A DNA stretch of 64,000 bases from Sutcliffiella cohnii (GTDB lineage Bacteria; Bacillota; Bacilli; Bacillales; Bacillaceae_I). This document shows, one piece after another, positions 28,434 through 38,950 of the stretch. Both the position numbers and the translations under genes were made by a program. The notes under the pieces are model-generated. The model had not been told where the DNA came from, made no database searches, and saw only the letters and a list, made by a program, of their open reading frames with translations. The stretch spans positions 3,402,501 through 3,466,500 of the forward strand of contig NZ_CP018866.1 in the NCBI RefSeq assembly GCF_002250055.1, given 5' to 3'. Numbering within the stretch: position 1 is the stretch's first letter; each line of letters begins with the position of its first letter.

Positions 28434-29519
28434 TTATTCTACCTTTTCTAATCTTGGATTAAATCGGTATTTTCGACCGGCTTTTGCTTGATTTTCTCCG
28501 TTTAAGAGAACATTATCTCCTGTAAAGCCAATGTTTATTTTTAATAAGCTACTTCCTACGCCATACATATCAACAGGCGCATGTGCTTCTTCAAATTCCT
28601 TAATACGTTTTTCGTTAAATCCACCACTAACGACTATTTTAACATGGTTAAAACCTTCGTTATCCAGTGCTTCTCTAAGAGCAAAAATTAACGGTGCGTT
28701 TACACCACGCGGATCGAAAGTCCCTAGTAAATCTGGATTTCGAATGAAGTACTGGTCAATCATCGTTCTTGACGTATCCACTCTTACCCCTTTTAATAAG
28801 TCTCCAAACTCCCTTGCTACCTTTAATGCGTCTGTAATAATGTCATTATTATAGTCAACTAGGACTAATAGCTCATCCTTTGGAAATGTCTCATGATATG
28901 CTTTGGAAGCTTCTACAATATCACCGTTAAATAGTTGAATGAGTGCGTGTGGCATAGTCCCCATTCCTTCTTTGCCCCACCATTCACTCATCGCATGAGT
29001 TGCTTGTGCAGTAGAACCACCTATATGTGCAGCATATCCATCACCAGCTTGTTGTGTATAGTGATCATCGCGATCTCCCATAAATATAACTGGTTTCTTA
29101 CCTGCTGCTTTAACAACGTTATAAACATTTGTCGCTACAGATGTTCTTCTAGCTAAAATACCGTCAATAACTCCTTCTAAGTACCCGAAATTTTGGTATG
29201 GCCCGGTTACCGTTAGTACTGTTTCAAATGGGCTTATTTTATCTCCATCTTTTAAAGAATGAATTTCTAAAGAATTAGGATCATCAGAAAAAGTTTTTAA
29301 CAAAGCAATTACTTCATCTGTTCCACATAACACTGCATGGTTCTTTTGGAAAAATTGCATCGTTACAATATTATCTTCCTTATGCCTTTTAACAATTTCT
29401 CTTGTTTTTAAAAAATAAACAGCAGAGAACCAACCATCTTTAATTCTTTCATCAAACTTAAATGTTTGATTCGTTAATCTTTTTATTTTTCCTTGTAGCT
29501 TTAACTCGATTTCCTTCAT
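28434..29519 (-). CDS. Nicotinate phosphoribosyltransferase
   Basis: Makes nicotinate mononucleotide from nicotinate and PRPP in the NAD salvage pathway. From the ATG at 29519 (AAGGAG 7 bases before) it has 361 residues, the short form of the family rather than the ~490-residue B. subtilis PncB. Visible family segments are GDRDDHYTQQAGDGYAAHIG, the phosphate-binding VSGGFNEKRI, and YGVGSSLL near the end. A longer reading with 24 extra N-terminal codons has no ribosome-binding site. It follows sftA in the same direction and may be co-transcribed with it. Confidence 0.87.
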   Translation of the reverse strand: MKEIELKLQGKIKRLTNQTFKFDERIKDGWFSAVYFLKTREIVKRHKEDNIVTMQFFQKNHAVLCGTDEVIALLKTFSDDPNSLEIHSLKDGDKISPFETVLTVTGPYQNFGYLEGVIDGILARRTSVATNVYNVVKAAGKKPVIFMGDRDDHYTQQAGDGYAAHIGGSTAQATHAMSEWWGKEGMGTMPHALIQLFNGDIVEASKAYHETFPKDELLVLVDYNNDIITDALKVAREFGDLLKGVRVDTSRTMIDQYFIRNPDLLGTFDPRGVNAPLIFALREALDNEGFNHVKIVVSGGFNEKRIKEFEEAHAPVDMYGVGSSLLKINIGFTGDNVLLNGENQAKAGRKYRFNPRLEKVE

Positions 29520-29601
29520 CACAAAGCTCCTTACTTCCCCTATATTCTTATTTATAATCCTTATCTTAATGAAAGGAGGTAAATAAAACAACTACCAAGC
29601 A

Positions 29602-32052
29602 TCATTGTGTACTCTGTATGTTTTGCAACTCTGTTTCTGTTAATAACACATCTCGAGGCTTACTTCCTCTAGAACCTGATATAATTCCTTGATTCTCCAT
29701 CATATCAATAAGCCTTGCTGCACGATTGTATCCGATACGAAATCGTCGCTGCAAACTGGAAGTGGATGCTCCATCTTGTTCTATGACAAAACGGCATGCT
29801 TCCCAGAAAAGCTCATCTTCATCCGTTAGGTCATCTTGGTCCTTTAATAGTTCTTCTTGTTCAAATAAATAATCTGGTTCTCTTTGAGCTTTTACGTGGC
29901 TAACTACCTTTTCTATCTCTTCATCTGAGACAAAATTTCCTTGCACACGGATTGGTTTTGGAGCACCATTTTGTAAGAACAACATATCCCCTTTACCGAG
30001 TAATCTTTCTGCTCCACTAACATCAATGATTGTTCTCGAGTCTACTTGTGAAGAAACAGAAAATGCAATTCTTGTCGGTATGTTAGCTTTAATTAGACCT
30101 GTAATTACGTCAACAGAAGGTCTTTGTGTAGCAATTAATAAGTGAATCCCGCATGCACGTGCTTTCTGAGCTATTCGACATATAGCATCTTCTACGTCAC
30201 TAGGAGCCATCATCATTAAGTCGGCAAGCTCATCAATAATAATTACTAGATAAGGTAGTTTTTCTTGGTTATGCTGTACAGCCTTTTCATTAAATCGTGA
30301 TATATCTCTAACTTGCGCATGAACAAACAGTTCATATCTTCTTTCCATTTCTTCAACCGCCCATTTTAGCGCAGCGGTAGCAGCTTTTACGTCCGTTATA
30401 ACAGGACTGACTAAGTGCGGTATATGGTTGTACGGTGTTAACTCTACCATCTTCGGATCAATTAATAATAATTTTACTTCTTCTGGATTAGATTTAAAAA
30501 GTAAGCTTACAATAATAGAGTTGACGCAAACGCTTTTACCCGATCCTGTTGCACCTGCAATTAAACCGTGCGGCATTTTCATTAAATCTAACACTACTGG
30601 TTGTGCTGCTATATCAAGCCCTAAAGCAACCGCTAGAGGTGATGAATGTTGCATAAATTCCTTTTGTCTAATGATTTCCCGAATTACAACTGGCTTACTA
30701 ACGTTGTTTGGAACTTCTATTCCTATTGTATTTTTTCCTGGAATCGGAGCTTCTATCCTAATATCTCTAGCAGAGAGGCTTAGCTTAATATCATCACTTA
30801 AATTTGTCACTTTATTAACTTTTACTCCTGGCTCTGGTTGCACCTCAAACTGAGTTACTGCTGGCCCTTTTGTTGCACGTACTACTTTTGCTCCTACTCT
30901 AAAATGTTGCAATGTTTGATTTAGCAAATGCTTTTGTTCTTGTACCCAATTCTCATCATCGTTTGAAAATTGTGGTGGGATGTTTAACAGCGTTACATTT
31001 GGCTTTTGAAACCCATTATGTCTATGGCTTTCCATCGATTGTTTTTGCATATTTTTTCGGTCTTTTTCAAGCATAATGACATTAAATGGAACCCATTGTT
31101 TTTTGTTTTCTTTATTTGTTACCGGCTGTTCTGTACGCTCCACCTTTTTTTCTACTTCAATAGAAGATGCAATTTCCTGTTTACTTTGTTCCATTAACTG
31201 AAGCTGCGTCTCTCCCTGAACTACAGTTTCGTCCTCTGCATGCTGAGTTGATTTTTTCGTAGTATCAGAGTTTACCTCAACGTCGTCTATTTGCTCGGAC
31301 CTAACAACAATAGTTTGCTCTAACGTGTCTTTCTCCTCTTGCATTAAAGTAGCTTGGTCGACAGTCTTCTCTACATCTACTAGGTTAATAGATTCATGCT
31401 GATACGTTTCGTCTTCATGCTTTTGTTCTGCTTCTACTTCTACCATTATTTCTGCTTCTTGGTCTGCTGGCGATAGATCATCCGATTCCTCTATTGATGC
31501 TTTTCCAGAAGAATTCTCTTGTTCAGCCAAATCTTCATGAAATATACTTCTTTCTTTATGTACATCTAAAATATTATCTTCATCATCATTGGATATATAT
31601 TCTGTTTTTAATTCATTGATAGTATTTATGTTTCTTGTTACTACTTTTGGTAATTCATATTCTGGTACAATATCTTCTATTTTTTGCTCATCTTTTTTAA
31701 AACCATATATAGGTGAAGGTACTTCCGTTCTATAAAAAGGCTTCTTAAAGTAGCTTTTTTCTTCCTTTTTGACGATAACTTCTACTTGTTTTTCTTTCTT
31801 TTTAACTTCCTCTTTTTCCTCTATTGGTTGTTGTTCTACCTTTTCCCAACTTCTTTTTCTCTCTTTTCTCTGTACTTTCTCCATCCTATCTGGCAAATAA
31901 TTAGTCGTGTTTTGTGGATACTGGTAAGATACTCTTGCTTTTAGTTCTTTTTCTACTATTTTCTCTTTTGGGATGAATTCTTTACGTGCTATTACACTTT
32001 TTTCTTCATCTTCAACTTTTAATTGGTTTATTATTTTCTTCCACCAACTCAA
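29602..32052 (-). CDS. sftA: DNA translocase SftA (FtsK/SpoIIIE family)
   Basis: A soluble FtsK-like motor of 816 residues (B. subtilis SftA is longer, ~950; the linker varies). It begins with a short amphipathic helix rather than membrane helices. Residues about 60-350 are a low-complexity Glu/Lys/Gln linker; about 360-740 hold the alpha-beta motor with Walker A GATGSGKSVC, Walker B LVIIIDELADL and ATQRPSVDVITG; the last ~65 residues are the winged-helix gamma domain (SSLQRRFRIGYNRAARLID). It moves DNA away from the closing septum during division. Position beside murC and ytpR is conserved. Confidence 0.94.
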   Translation of the reverse strand: MSWWKKIINQLKVEDEEKSVIARKEFIPKEKIVEKELKARVSYQYPQNTTNYLPDRMEKVQRKERKRSWEKVEQQPIEEKEEVKKKEKQVEVIVKKEEKSYFKKPFYRTEVPSPIYGFKKDEQKIEDIVPEYELPKVVTRNINTINELKTEYISNDDEDNILDVHKERSIFHEDLAEQENSSGKASIEESDDLSPADQEAEIMVEVEAEQKHEDETYQHESINLVDVEKTVDQATLMQEEKDTLEQTIVVRSEQIDDVEVNSDTTKKSTQHAEDETVVQGETQLQLMEQSKQEIASSIEVEKKVERTEQPVTNKENKKQWVPFNVIMLEKDRKNMQKQSMESHRHNGFQKPNVTLLNIPPQFSNDDENWVQEQKHLLNQTLQHFRVGAKVVRATKGPAVTQFEVQPEPGVKVNKVTNLSDDIKLSLSARDIRIEAPIPGKNTIGIEVPNNVSKPVVIREIIRQKEFMQHSSPLAVALGLDIAAQPVVLDLMKMPHGLIAGATGSGKSVCVNSIIVSLLFKSNPEEVKLLLIDPKMVELTPYNHIPHLVSPVITDVKAATAALKWAVEEMERRYELFVHAQVRDISRFNEKAVQHNQEKLPYLVIIIDELADLMMMAPSDVEDAICRIAQKARACGIHLLIATQRPSVDVITGLIKANIPTRIAFSVSSQVDSRTIIDVSGAERLLGKGDMLFLQNGAPKPIRVQGNFVSDEEIEKVVSHVKAQREPDYLFEQEELLKDQDDLTDEDELFWEACRFVIEQDGASTSSLQRRFRIGYNRAARLIDMMENQGIISGSRGSKPRDVLLTETELQNIQSTQ

Positions 32053-32173
32053 CGTTCTCCCACTCTTTTCTATGTTTATATTTAAGTGACAGCTCCCACT
32101 ATTAGCAAAAATAGGAACCTAATCTTAGATGCTTCGGCTTTTTTCTAGAATGTACACGCTAAGCATATATGTG

Positions 32174-32212
32174 CAAAAAAGACCACTAGAATGATACTCT
32201 AGTGGCTTTTCT
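32174..32212 (-). terminator. Terminator of ytpQR
   Basis: CCACTAGA / TCTAGTGG with a 7-base loop; TCTTTTTTGC follows on the minus strand. Confidence 0.82.
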
Positions 32213-32232
32213 TCCACACACGTTTGATAAAT

Positions 32233-32841
32233 CTATGCTGGGAAGGCTTGTCCAACTTCATACTGATTATCTAACACTAAAATTCCCTTTTCTTGTGGAG
32301 CGTTTGGCAATGCTAATTCTTTTGCTGAACAAATCATTCCAGACGAAGCAACTCCTCTAAGTTCTGCATCTTTAATTAATAAACCACTAGGCATTACCGC
32401 TCCTACTTTTGCAACAACTACTTTTTGTCCAGCATCTACATTAGGTGCGCCACATACAATTTGAAGCACCTCTGTACCGACATTAACTTGACAAATACTT
32501 AATTTATCTGCATTAGGATGTTTTTCTTTTCCCTCTACATACCCAACTACAAACTTTGGACTTAAATCAGGGTTTAAGTATCCTTCCATACCAGTTTCGT
32601 TTAAAACTTTATTAATATTACTAACTAGTTCTTCTGTTAAGGTTACAACGCCATTTTCTGATTGCACGTTCATATAAGAGGAAACTTGAAATATGTTATA
32701 TCCTGCTATCTCATTCGTCTCTTTATCAACTATTTTTGCAACGTTTCCTTTCACTTCCGCAATACGGTTTTCTATATTAATATCTTTTAAATAGATGATA
32801 AGAGTATCTCCAATACCATCTTTATTATAAAACACATTCAT
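32233..32841 (-). CDS. ytpR: YtpR, tRNA-binding-domain (EMAP-like) protein
   Basis: A 202-residue protein whose C-terminal half (about 90-200) is an OB-fold tRNA-binding domain of the EMAP-II/PheRS-beta kind: [38 protein letters not shown] and [16 protein letters not shown]. The N-terminal ~85 residues are the YtpR-specific domain. Start is taken at the ATG at 32841, which matches the family N-terminus [20 protein letters not shown] lies about 10 bases upstream. Cellular role is not established. Follows ytpQ closely. Confidence 0.92.
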   Translation of the reverse strand: MNVFYNKDGIGDTLIIYLKDINIENRIAEVKGNVAKIVDKETNEIAGYNIFQVSSYMNVQSENGVVTLTEELVSNINKVLNETGMEGYLNPDLSPKFVVGYVEGKEKHPNADKLSICQVNVGTEVLQIVCGAPNVDAGQKVVVAKVGAVMPSGLLIKDAELRGVASSGMICSAKELALPNAPQEKGILVLDNQYEVGQAFPA

Positions 32842-32864
32842 ATTCACTAACTTCCTTTCCATTG

Positions 32865-33668
32865 TTATTCTTTATTGTTTTTTCCTAATATAAAAATTGG
32901 TTCTAACTTGCCTTCTTCGTATAAGAACGATAGAGCTGTTATCGGTATTTTTCCGCTTGCAAAGAAACTCATCGTTAGTTCTGCAAGTATATCGTACCCT
33001 TTTTCGTTACGAATATCACCAATAATTAATACATCTTGATGGGGAACAGAGATTGTCATCGTCCCAACTATATTCTTCTTCATACTATTTAAAAATGAAT
33101 CATTTAAAATTCTACTTGCATCATAGCCATCATTAGAATTTATAAAGTAGAAGCTATTGCCTGCAACGGTATCTTCTTTTACAGCTGTAGGTAAGGATCG
33201 TACATTAAATAGGGCCATTTCTTTCATTGAATCTAACTGTAAATTTTCACGCTCCGCAAGTTTTTGATCAATTAACCGATATGATTTCCCCATATCAATT
33301 GCATAATATATTCTCGTTTCCGCTGTATGATCGTCATAAACTAATGGTATATCATCACTCGTTTTTGTAGGAAATGAAGTAGAACGAATAACAGGATATA
33401 TATTACGTTCTTGCCCATTTAACGTTACCTGTCGTTTCATACTAGACAACGTTTCTTTAACATAATATACATATTCCATTATCGCGTTTTGACCGTTCTG
33501 CTCGTATTTTGCTATAAGACCAGGTAGGGAAATGGTTACCCCTTTTTTACTCTCTTTATCTTCTACTCGCACAGAATCCTTTTCTCTATCATATGTAAAC
33601 ACCCAATTTTCGTGGGCAAGCTCTTTTTCGAGTAAGTTTTTTAATTGAATACTTGTCATTCGTGACAA
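32865..33668 (-). CDS. ytpQ: YtpQ, DUF1444 protein
   Basis: A 267-residue DUF1444 protein ([29 protein letters not shown]), function unknown. I place the start at a TTG at 33668: AAGGGAG lies 8 bases before it. The in-frame ATG at 33686 precedes that sequence and has no ribosome-binding site, and the next ATG (33659) is too far from it. The chosen length agrees with B. subtilis YtpQ. It is followed by ytpR 23 bases later in one operon. Confidence 0.88.
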   Translation of the reverse strand: MSRMTSIQLKNLLEKELAHENWVFTYDREKDSVRVEDKESKKGVTISLPGLIAKYEQNGQNAIMEYVYYVKETLSSMKRQVTLNGQERNIYPVIRSTSFPTKTSDDIPLVYDDHTAETRIYYAIDMGKSYRLIDQKLAERENLQLDSMKEMALFNVRSLPTAVKEDTVAGNSFYFINSNDGYDASRILNDSFLNSMKKNIVGTMTISVPHQDVLIIGDIRNEKGYDILAELTMSFFASGKIPITALSFLYEEGKLEPIFILGKNNKE

Positions 33669-33686
33669 TGTAAAAGCTCCCTTCAT

Positions 33687-34501
33687 GAAAAACCATTATA
33701 CTTATCTTTACTCTAACAAACATCTTTTTTATTTTACAATAAAACTACTATGACAATAAAGGGGAACTACTTATTTCATATCTAATCTTTATTACTCTAA
33801 ATTTTATCAGTCCGTTTAACTTATTCTATTGATATTTGATTGAACTAATTATAGTCGCAATTCCTCCCCCTTATATCTAAATTTTGATAGTAAAAGGCTA
33901 GGAGACTTTTTAATGCATACACATTGGCTAACGTTCTAATTTTTCCTATGTAATACTTTAGATGTATGAGCAGTAAATAGTTTTAGTCGGAATAGACTGT
34001 TTGCTATTTTCGCCACTCTCCGTAACGATAATACCTTAGTCACGCTTATTCTTATAGGAATATCTTGAATAGGCATTAATAACGATTTTATTCCACATAC
34101 CCCCACAAACAAATTAACTAGTACCTTTATCCTTAATAACGATTAATATATTTCCCTTTACTTTTCCTAATATTTTCCTCAAACAAAGAAAATTTCCCAA
34201 CAGTTTCTAGCTCTAACGTACTCCATTTTACCTACAACAAGATTCTATCACATATAACTAAATAATTATTTTCTGAAAATTCAAAATTACTTCGACGAAA
34301 ATCGACACTTTTCTATTTCCGCTTTACGTACGATTAAATTGTCACCTAGACAAACTACATATTTATTTACAGGAGGCAATTTTTAAAAGAAGGGGGGACT
34401 GTCTTTTTAAAGTTTTAGATCAGCTCGCTATTTAGGAATTGCATTTTTTCTGTGAGCTCGATTGGTTTAAAAAAACTATACTTTTTAAAGGGGGATGGCA
34501 T
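33687..34501. other. Long gene-free region upstream of the secreted protease
   Basis: About 815 bases without a credible gene between ytpQ and the protease. Near the protease are an orphan AGGAGG (34371-34376) without a start codon at proper distance, a G-rich tract at 34391-34397, and a -35-like TTGTCA at about 34340. The length suggests a long untranslated leader or decayed genes; I see no named RNA family. Confidence 0.5.
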
Positions 34502-37500
34502 ATGCGCCGAAAAATGAGCGTATATAAAGTATTTATGTTAATGCTTTGTTTGTTGTTAATCGCACCAAGTTTTATGTCAGTAAGTGCAGCTACAACAAAA
34601 GGCGTTAGCGTCGCAGTTAATGATTCAAAAGAAATTGCTGCTGCAAAAATTAGTAAAACGTTAAATGATCAATTTAACAAAGATGAAAAAGTAACATTTC
34701 TAATAAAGTTTAAAGAGCAAGTTGACACAATGGCAATTGCTAAACAAGTAGAAAATGAAGCTACTGTTCAAGCAGTAACAGCAGCGCAAACAAAACTTAT
34801 GAAAAGAAATGTGTTAGTTTCTGAGCTTCGTTCGACTGCTATTTCTACTCAAGCTGACGTGAAAGCTTATTTAGAGAAACAAGAAGCAGCTGGAAATGCT
34901 AAAGATATTCAATCCTTCTTCATTGTAAATGGAATGGCAGTAACTGCTACGAAAGAAGTTATGGAGAAAATCGCTTCTTTCCCAGAAGTAGAAATGATTA
35001 CGCCAAACGAAGAAGTACAATTATATCCATCTGTAGAGGCACCTGCTGGTACTACAGAAAATGACAAAAATACTCCTACAAACGACAACGTTGAATGGAA
35101 TATTCAACAAGTTGGAGCTCCACAAGCTTGGGATATGGGTGTGGATGGCCAAGGTGCTGTAGTTGCCGTTATGGATACCGGGGTACAGTGGAATCACCCA
35201 GCATTAATGCAGCAATACCGAGGCTTTGACCCAGCAAATCCTAATAGCCCTACTCATACTTACAGCTTCTTTGATGCAGTTTCTGGTCAATCAGCAGCAT
35301 ACGATGACCATGGGCATGGTACGCATGTTGCTGGAACAGCAGTAGGTGGGGAGCAAAATGGTACAAACCAAATTGGTGTCGCTCCTGGAGCAAAATGGAT
35401 TGGTGTTAAAATCCTAAACGCTTCTGGTAGTGGTTCTCAAGCCCAAATTTTAAATGGTGCTCAATGGTTACTAGCACCAACTGATGCGAATGGAAATCCA
35501 AACCCAGCGATGGCTCCTGATATCGTTAACAACTCATGGGGCGGCGGAGCAGGAATGAACGAATGGTTCCGTCCAATGGTTCAAGCATGGAGAGCTGCAG
35601 ATATTTATCCTGTGTTCGCAGCTGGTAATACAACGTTAACAAACCCAGGTGGTCCTGGATCTGTGGCAGTTCCAGCTAACTATCCTGAAAGTTACGCAGT
35701 TGGTGCAACTGACGTGAACATGAACTTAGGTAGTTTCTCTTTACAAGGACCTTCTCCATATGGGGAAATGAAACCAGAAGTATCTGCTCCTGGTGTGAAC
35801 ATTCGTTCCGCTACTCCAGGTAGTAATTATCAAGGCGGTTGGAACGGTACATCCATGGCTGCTCCACACGTTGCCGGTGCAGTTGCTTTATTAAAGCAAG
35901 TGAATTCATCGTTATCGATTGATGAAATTGCGGAAATATTAGAAAATACTGCAACACCAAGAACGAACGCTCAATATCCAGAAGCACCTAATAACGGTTT
36001 CGGTCACGGTATCATTAATGTGCACGATGCTGTGTCTTCTATTATTTCTGGGTTAGGGAAAATTAAAGGCCAAGTAGTTCGTGATGGTGAAGATGATGAA
36101 GCACCTACATTTGAACATACTGCACCTGCTGAAACATATGCAGGAATGGCACTACCATTAAGCATTGACGTTCAAGATAATGTAAGTATAACATCTGTAA
36201 CACTTCAATATGAAAATGCTGAAGGTGAATGGGTAGACGTTGAAGCTACTCGTACTTCTGGCACATACAACAATGCAACGTATCAAGCAGCTATTCCAGG
36301 CGATGAAATTGCTGTTCCATCTGTTTCCTATAAGTTCCACGTTGTTGACTTTGGAGGAAATGAAGTTACAACTGATACGTATGAAGTAAGCGTTCAGCCT
36401 GGTATTTCTATCGGTTATTTCCAAGACTTTGAATCAGATCCAATTGGCTGGTACTCTTTTGGTGACAATAATAGCTGGCAATGGGGTGTTCCAACAAGTG
36501 GTCCAAATGGAGCGTATTCTGGTGAAAAAGTATATGCGACAAACCTAGCTGGAAACTATGACAACCGAGCAAATATGACTCTTGTTATGCCTCCAGTTGA
36601 ATTACCTGAAGATAGCGAAGCTTATTTACAATATAAGAGCTGGCATAACCTTGAAACTCGTTGGGATTTCGGTCACGTATTCGTTTCTACTGACGGAGGA
36701 GAAACGTGGACACAAGCTTATCGCTTTGATGACGTAACAAATGGCTGGGTAGATCGTGAAGTTGACTTATCTCAGTACGCTGGTCAAACGATTTTAGTTG
36801 GCTTTAACGTTACAACTGATGGTAGCGTTGTTCGCGTCGGATGGTATTTAGATGATGTTCAATTATCTGATGAACCTTTAGCAGATGGAGAAACTGCTAT
36901 TGCAATTACGAAAGAAGATAACAATGTAGCAGCTAAAGATGAAAAAGTTGACCCTGATAAGATTGTACCTGCAGGTTCTCTTGTAGACTTTAAGGAAGTG
37001 AATGATAGTGCAGTTAACACTTCTGGGTTACCTTTAAATGCTCAAGTAACAGTAGTAGAATCTAACCGTTCTGTTAATACGAATCCAGCAAACGGACAAT
37101 ATGAATTACTTCATGCAGCGGGTGAATTCACAGTGAAGGCTGAAGCATATGGCTATTATCCAGCTGAACAATCTGTTAACATTCCAGCTGACGGTGAAGC
37201 AACTGCAAACTTTGTATTAGATGAAATTCCACAAGGAACAGTTACTGGAGTAGTAACGAATAGTGCAACTGGAAATCCAGTAGCAGATGCAACATTATTA
37301 CTTGTTGAAGATGCTGCTATCGCTCCTGTTGAAACAGATGAGAATGGAGCATTCACAATTTCAGCATATGAGGGCGAGTATACATTAAGAGTAATGGCTC
37401 CTTCCTTCTATAGTGAAGACGTTACGATCACAGTTGAAGGAAACAGCTCTACTGAACAAAACATTAGTTTACGACCGTTCATTGGATATCCAGGAGAAAT

Positions 37501-38905
37501 TGGATACGATGATGGAACAGCTGAAAATGCACGTGCATTTTACGATGCTGGAAACGGATGGGCTGTGAAAATGTCTTTACCTGAAGGACATAGTCAAGCA
37601 TTAGTAACTGGAGGCTTATTCCGCTTCTGGGATACTAGCTGGCCAACTCCGGGTGGAACTGACTTCCAAGTAGCAGTATATGATGCAACTGGTCCAGACG
37701 GGTCCCCTGGTAATAGATTAGCTGGTCCTATCTCAGCTACCGCTTTACGTACGGGTGAATGGACAAATGTTGACCTATCAGAACACGGTATTATCGTAAA
37801 TCAAGATTTCTATATGGTTTACATTCAATCACATCCAAATCCAAATGCACCTGGTTTAGGAACAGATGAAGATGGCCCTAACGCAGGTCGTAGTTGGCAA
37901 TTAGTTGGCGGTGCATGGTCTCCTTCACCTGAAGCAGAAGGAAACTATATGATTCGTGCAACTGTTAATTTTGAAGTAACACCTCCAACAGTAACTTCAC
38001 CTGTTGATGGTACATTTACTAATCAAGAAGTTGTTACAGTAGAAGGATCAGCAGCTCCTACTACAACAGTACATGTATTAAACAATGGTGAAGAAGTTGC
38101 AGAGGTTGCTACATCAGATCAAGGTACATTTAATGTAGATATTGAACTACAACAAGGAGTAAACGTATTAACAACAAAAGCATCTACAGCAAATGGTACT
38201 ACGGAAGAATCTGAACCAATTACGGTTGTATTAGATCAAGAAGCGCCAGAGTTAGCAATTACTAGCCCTGAAAACAATTCTAAAACTAACCGTGAAACAG
38301 TTACCGTTACTGGTACTGTATCAGATGAAAACCTTGATTTTGTAAAAGTAAACGGTAGAGACGTAGCAGTAAACGACGGTCAATATTCTCAAAGAGTGAT
38401 GCTTGAGAATGGGGAAAACATTATTACGGTTGTAGCACAAGATAAAGCAGGTAATAGTACGGAAGCATCTGTTGTTGTAGATGCAAAATATACTGCTCCT
38501 GCAATTACAAACTTAGCTCCAACTGATGATGTTTATTTAAGAGCAGGAGAGTCTGTAAAAATTGAGTTTAATAGTGACCCTGGATTAGATGCAACATTTA
38601 CAATCCGTATGCCACTGACAAACACAAATGCAGACCTTTATAACCAAGAATTATACAATGCGATGGAGTTACCTCTTCGAGAAGTTTCTCCTGGATATTA
38701 TGTAGGCTATTGGACTGCTACTTCAAGCGTTCAAGCATTTGGTGCAGAAATTGAAGTAAAAGTACAAGATGATTACTCAAATGTTACTCGTCAAATCGCA
38801 GAAGGAAAATTATTCATTAACGTTAGCAATGGTGGCGATGATAGACCTGGCAACCCTAATCCAGGTAGACCAGATAACCCTGGTAAAGGTAAAGGAAGAA
38901 ATTAA
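34502..38905 (+). CDS. Large secreted subtilisin-family protease, bacillopeptidase F-like
   Basis: A 1467-residue extracellular serine protease starting at the ATG at 34502 behind AAAGGGGG. A signal peptide (hydrophobic core MLMLCLLLIAPSFM, cleavage near SVSAA) and an I9-type propeptide (about 50-180) precede the S8 catalytic domain, with Asp225 (AVMDTGV), His272 (HGHGTHVAGT) and Ser451 (GTSMAAPHVAGA). Behind it come an Ig-like domain, an immune-inhibitor-A-like domain (YFQDFESDPIGWYSFG to GWYLDDVQLSDE, about 630-790), carboxypeptidase-regulatory-like repeats (about 830-985), a further beta domain, two bacterial Ig-like repeats (TSPVDGTFTNQEVVTVEGS; TSPENNSKTNRETVTVTG) and a Gly/Pro/Asn/Lys tail. 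There is no LPXTG motif, so it should be released or bound by its repeats. Architecture resembles B. subtilis Bpr, but the locus differs: it interrupts ytpQ-ytpP. Confidence 0.92.
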   Translation: MRRKMSVYKVFMLMLCLLLIAPSFMSVSAATTKGVSVAVNDSKEIAAAKISKTLNDQFNKDEKVTFLIKFKEQVDTMAIAKQVENEATVQAVTAAQTKLMKRNVLVSELRSTAISTQADVKAYLEKQEAAGNAKDIQSFFIVNGMAVTATKEVMEKIASFPEVEMITPNEEVQLYPSVEAPAGTTENDKNTPTNDNVEWNIQQVGAPQAWDMGVDGQGAVVAVMDTGVQWNHPALMQQYRGFDPANPNSPTHTYSFFDAVSGQSAAYDDHGHGTHVAGTAVGGEQNGTNQIGVAPGAKWIGVKILNASGSGSQAQILNGAQWLLAPTDANGNPNPAMAPDIVNNSWGGGAGMNEWFRPMVQAWRAADIYPVFAAGNTTLTNPGGPGSVAVPANYPESYAVGATDVNMNLGSFSLQGPSPYGEMKPEVSAPGVNIRSATPGSNYQGGWNGTSMAAPHVAGAVALLKQVNSSLSIDEIAEILENTATPRTNAQYPEAPNNGFGHGIINVHDAVSSIISGLGKIKGQVVRDGEDDEAPTFEHTAPAETYAGMALPLSIDVQDNVSITSVTLQYENAEGEWVDVEATRTSGTYNNATYQAAIPGDEIAVPSVSYKFHVVDFGGNEVTTDTYEVSVQPGISIGYFQDFESDPIGWYSFGDNNSWQWGVPTSGPNGAYSGEKVYATNLAGNYDNRANMTLVMPPVELPEDSEAYLQYKSWHNLETRWDFGHVFVSTDGGETWTQAYRFDDVTNGWVDREVDLSQYAGQTILVGFNVTTDGSVVRVGWYLDDVQLSDEPLADGETAIAITKEDNNVAAKDEKVDPDKIVPAGSLVDFKEVNDSAVNTSGLPLNAQVTVVESNRSVNTNPANGQYELLHAAGEFTVKAEAYGYYPAEQSVNIPADGEATANFVLDEIPQGTVTGVVTNSATGNPVADATLLLVEDAAIAPVETDENGAFTISAYEGEYTLRVMAPSFYSEDVTITVEGNSSTEQNISLRPFIGYPGEIGYDDGTAENARAFYDAGNGWAVKMSLPEGHSQALVTGGLFRFWDTSWPTPGGTDFQVAVYDATGPDGSPGNRLAGPISATALRTGEWTNVDLSEHGIIVNQDFYMVYIQSHPNPNAPGLGTDEDGPNAGRSWQLVGGAWSPSPEAEGNYMIRATVNFEVTPPTVTSPVDGTFTNQEVVTVEGSAAPTTTVHVLNNGEEVAEVATSDQGTFNVDIELQQGVNVLTTKASTANGTTEESEPITVVLDQEAPELAITSPENNSKTNRETVTVTGTVSDENLDFVKVNGRDVAVNDGQYSQRVMLENGENIITVVAQDKAGNSTEASVVVDAKYTAPAITNLAPTDDVYLRAGESVKIEFNSDPGLDATFTIRMPLTNTNADLYNQELYNAMELPLREVSPGYYVGYWTATSSVQAFGAEIEVKVQDDYSNVTRQIAEGKLFINVSNGGDDRPGNPNPGRPDNPGKGKGRN

Positions 38906-38911
38906 TAAGTA

Positions 38912-38949
38912 AAAGAGGGCCAAATTGCAATAGCAGTTTGGCCCTCTTT
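38912..38949. terminator. Bidirectional terminator, protease / ytpP
   Basis: AAAGAGGGCCAAA pairs with TTTGGCCCTCTTT around a 12-base loop. Confidence 0.9.
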
Positions 38950-38950
38950 A

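Noticed and set aside
29570..29590. Good AGGAGGT sequence on the plus strand near the sftA 3' end
   Set aside because: No start codon at suitable distance leads to an open frame of any length; coincidental.
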